DNA of 64,000 nucleotides from positions 62,001 to 126,000 of the forward strand of contig SEMN01000122.1 in assembly GCA_005408345.1 (NCBI GenBank), written 5' to 3'. The DNA comes from Macquaria australasica (taxonomy: Eukaryota > Chordata > Actinopteri > Centrarchiformes > Percichthyidae). The translations under genes and the position numbers were made by a program. The notes below the pieces were generated by a model. It saw nothing but the letters and a program-made list of their open reading frames with translations, searched no databases and had not been told where the DNA came from. Shown piece after piece: positions 60,913 through 64,000 of the stretch (its first letter is position 1; every line of letters starts with the position of its first letter).

Positions 60913-63752
60913 ATGAGAGGTTCGTACGGAGACCGGGACCGTGGCCGTGACAGAGGGTAAGCAGCTGAGAGTCAACGCCGTCAATTAGCATGCGAGCTAA
61001 TGCTAGCGCAAACCGTTAACCTAGCTGTCATTAAAAGCGGTTTTGGTGCGTTCGCTGCACTTAACAGTGGAAGCGTGAATATTATAGCCCAGGAAAGTGT
61101 CGTAAAGCTAGCTACGCAACGTATGTCTCATGTCATGTTGCAGCAGCCCTCGCTGCGGGTCCAGCAGAGGCGGCCCACCACCGGGCAGAAAGTTTGGGAA
61201 CCCCGGGGACCGTTTGCGAAAGAAGAGATGGGACCTGGACGAGCTTCCCAAATTTGAGAAGAACTTTTATACTGAACATCCGGAAGTGCAGCGAATGAGC
61301 CAGGTATTCCTGAAATGTCAAAGTCTGAGCTTTTGACGAATCTAATGTAAACCTTTGTTTTAGACATGAAAAGAGAGACTCTAGTAAAAATGAGTAAGTT
61401 AAAAAAAAAAATGCTGTACACTGGTGGTGTTTAGTGAATCTGGTTGGTTTCACACACTCTGTTGTTGTCTTGTGATTTCAGTATGAAGTTGAGGAGTATC
61501 GCAGTAAGAGAGAAATCACTGTTCGAGGTACAGGCTGCCCAAAGCCCATCACCAACTTCCATCAGGCAAAGTTTCCCCGTAAGCACATGCATACATGCAT
61601 ATCTACACATGAAAAACTGTGAAACTACACAACAACTACATCTACTAAACTAAATCTGTTGTTACAGAAATAACCAGATTATTTTCTTCTCCCTCTCCAT
61701 GTAGAATACGTCATGGATGTACTGATGCAGCAGAATTTTAAGGAGCCCACAGCCATTCAGGCACAAGGTTTCCCTCTGGCCCTCAGCGGGAGAGACATGG
61801 TGGGCATCGCTCAGACTGGCTCTGGGAAGACCTTATCGGTGAGATATGTCGTCCTCTACCCCTAAACTTGCAAAGATGAATTCAAAACAAACTGGTGAAT
61901 TACACAGCAGCATAATCCACTGACGTCTCCCCCCATTTTCTTCCTTCAGTATCTCCTGCCTGCTATTGTGCACATCAATCATCAGCCCTACTTGGAGCGT
62001 GGAGATGGACCCATTGTACGTGAAGAGAAAAGGAACACCTTAATCACTGAGTAGTCTGCTTTGGGATGACAAGCGTTTACAAAAATGACGTTGAAAGACA
62101 TCTTAACACAACATTAAAGAGTCTAATACTCTAAACCATACATTGTTATGGCATTGTATGTGTGTTCTGCAGTGCTTGGTTCTGGCCCCCACAAGAGAAC
62201 TGGCGCAGCAGGTCCAGCAGGTGGCATACGACTATGGAAAGTCATCCCGCATCAAAAGCACTTGTGTGTATGGGGGTGCTCCCAAGGGACCTCAAATCCG
62301 AGACCTGGAGAGAGGTGAGGGGTGTTTACTGTTTGGATTAACGCTGTTTTGTGTCACATTACTAACTATAGCTGAACTGCTGTTTAACATTAAGTCCACA
62401 TTAGATTAGTCTGTGATTAATATTGTCAGTTTTATTATTGAAACATACTAAGTTTGTCTCTCCTAGGTGTTGAGATCTGCATTGCCACTCCAGGTCGTCT
62501 GATTGACTTCCTTGAGGCTGGAAAGACCAACCTGCGGCGCTGCACATACTTGGTTCTGGATGAGGCTGACCGCATGCTCGACATGGGTTTTGAACCACAG
62601 ATTCGCAAGATTGTGGACCAGATCAGGGTAAAGCTAATACATTTGTATTTGTTTTTGTAGAAAATACATTTTTATGGTATATTAATTATTGTCTTTTAGC
62701 AGCAGAGAAATTCCTGCATTGATAGCTTGATACAGCATAACTGAATCAGTCATGTTAGTATCTGTCATTACTTAATTTCTCTGTATCTGGTGTGCTCTTT
62801 GCCCAGCCCGACAGACAAACCCTGATGTGGAGCGCTACCTGGCCTAAAGAGGTTCGCCAGCTGGCAGAGGACTTTCTGAAAGACTATGCTCAAATCAATG
62901 TTGGAGCGCTGGAACTGAGCGCCAACCACAACATCCTTCAGATAGTCGATGTCTGTATGGAGAGTGAGAAGGACACCAAGTAAGAGGCTGGTCACACAGA
63001 AGATCTTTCTTTTCCTGCGTTGATTTATTGCAGTTTGGTTTGTATTGTTAAGTGCCCCCTTCCTTTGTAATATTCCTTGATTTATTCTTCTTGCTTCTTA
63101 CTCTTTCCTGTTTACTGTACCTTTTTAATCCTTAATTTAATGATCGTGGGCCTCTGTTTTACTGAAGCGATAAGTGAGCTTCTTGTTTTCTTTCCTCAGG
63201 TTGCTCCAGCTGATGGAGGAGATCATGGCGGAGAAAGAGAACAAGACCATCATCTTTGTGGAGACCAAGAAACGATGTGACGATCTCACACGCAGGATGA
63301 GACGTGATGGGTGAGTACATGTAGCTTGTGTGAATACACTCCTGCACGCGCTCAAAAAAGACCTTTATTCAAAACAAACTTATCCCAGCACTAGTGATTT
63401 AATAGGGTTAAAAATGGATCATTGAAAAAACTTCATGTCATAGCTGGTTAAATCTACATGGTCATAATATAACAGGTTGCCTGTCTCTCTTCTAGGTGGC
63501 CATCGATGTGTATTCATGGTGACAAGAGCCAGCCAGAGAGAGACTGGGTTTTATCAGGTACAACAAAAACACACTGACATTATATAAGTACAACAGTGAC
63601 TTATATAAGTATTGTTCCCTTTTTTCTTCCATGTTGTGTCTTTGAAGATGATGTTCAGCTCCTAATCATCTATTCTTTGTCTCGTGTTGCAGAGTTCCGT
63701 AGCGGCAAAGCTCCCATCCTCATCGCTACTGACGTGGCCTCGCGTGGTTTGG
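60913..63752 (+). CDS. ddx17: DEAD-box RNA helicase DDX17 (p72), 3' partial
   Basis: ATP-dependent RNA helicase and transcription/splicing coregulator that also supports Drosha processing; nuclear. Exons in the window: 60913-60956, 61144-61303, 61482-61578, 61705-61838, 61950-62015, 62173-62314, 62467-62627, 62807-62979, 63200-63310, 63496-63557, 63693-63752. This gives 403 residues, the N-terminal 60% or so of the family. Motifs in order: RG/RD-rich start, KFGNPGDRLRKKRWD, F and Q of the Q motif (FKEPTAIQAQG), Walker A AQTGSGKT, PTRELA, TPGR, DEAD, SAT, IIFVET and ATDVASRG. Motif VI (HRIGRTAR) and the Gly-rich tail lie beyond the window. FPQYVMDVLM, HQPYLERGD and VCMESEKD favour DDX17 over DDX5, though some positions (EPTAIQAQG, GALELSANH) look DDX5-like. 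Linkage supports DDX17. Confidence 0.92.
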
Positions 63753-64000
63753 GTACGTCCTGTGTGCTCAAGCGCAAAGCAAATAATTTCCTCAGAATAA
63801 CCACACACACACACACAAGATATTTGACCGTTTAATATGTCAAATAATGATAATAACAATGGTCATTATATAATGATCAGAGTCTTCACTGCATGTTTAT
63901 TTACAGTAGATTTAGGATCAAAAGTCAACTACAAACACATACAGATTTGCTTTTCTTTCAAAGAACATGCGATGCTTCTCAGATAAAATGCGTACCTAAG
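63753..64000 (+). other. ddx17: ddx17 intron, truncated by the window end
   Basis: Starts with donor GTACGT after ASRGLG. The next coding exon is not reached. It contains a short (CA)n at about 63803-63818. Confidence 0.8.

Noticed and set aside
60913..63752. ddx5 instead of ddx17
   Set aside because: Some residues are ddx5-like, but FPQYVMDVLM, VCMESEKD and the genomic neighbours fit ddx17.
1..64000. tRNA, rRNA, snoRNA or CRISPR features
   Set aside because: No cloverleaf with A and B boxes, no paired C/D boxes at intron-appropriate positions and no spaced direct repeats could be supported by reading.

Overview
This window is vertebrate nuclear DNA from a ray-finned (teleost) fish. It carries multi-exon genes with GT-AG introns, CA/TA microsatellites, AATAAA polyadenylation signals and degenerate fish-type interspersed repeats. 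There are no bacterial operons, ribosome binding sites or CRISPR arrays, and I found no supportable tRNA, rRNA or small-RNA gene. Spliced exons were joined by hand from intron boundaries and checked for phase. All five genes stay in frame through every exon called.

All five genes lie on the + strand, head to tail. (1) card10 (CARMA3), 2127-11862, lacks its first coding exon, which I could not place. Its CARD, coiled-coil, PDZ, SH3 and guanylate-kinase-like parts and its 3' end are present. (2) tnrc6b (a GW182 protein), coding 15205-29062, has 20 coding exons and about 2056 residues. (3) csnk1e (casein kinase 1 epsilon), coding 34419-40425, has 9 coding exons and 417 residues. (4) tmem184b, coding 45778-57501, has 9 coding exons and 426 residues, including a 27-base microexon. 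(5) ddx17 (p72 DEAD-box helicase), coding from 60913, has 11 exons in the window and runs off the right edge. Intergenic gaps are short, from about 0.15 kb (csnk1e to tmem184b) to about 1 kb. From general knowledge, the human orthologues all lie on 22q13, so this is a compact version of a conserved linkage group. That linkage supports tnrc6b over tnrc6c, csnk1e over csnk1d, and ddx17 over ddx5.

The genes do not form one pathway. card10 is a scaffold that links receptors to NF-kB. tnrc6b is the Argonaute partner in miRNA silencing. csnk1e is a clock and Wnt kinase. tmem184b is a seven-pass membrane protein. ddx17 is a nuclear RNA helicase that also acts in miRNA processing, a loose link to tnrc6b.

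I see no new multi-gene system. The most notable signals are: a decayed tandem copy of a card10 intron and PDZ exon lying between card10 and the tnrc6b promoter; a stop codon that separates the tnrc6b start from a still recognisable N-terminal extension; a reading frame in the tnrc6b leader that would overlap the main start; a (TA)n tract next to a pyrimidine-poor tnrc6b acceptor; the tmem184b microexon with features of neural microexons; an intron just after the csnk1e stop codon; three inverted-repeat-bounded repeat elements; and GCTAGC/AACGTTA-type motifs near the 5' ends of all four genes whose promoters lie in the window.
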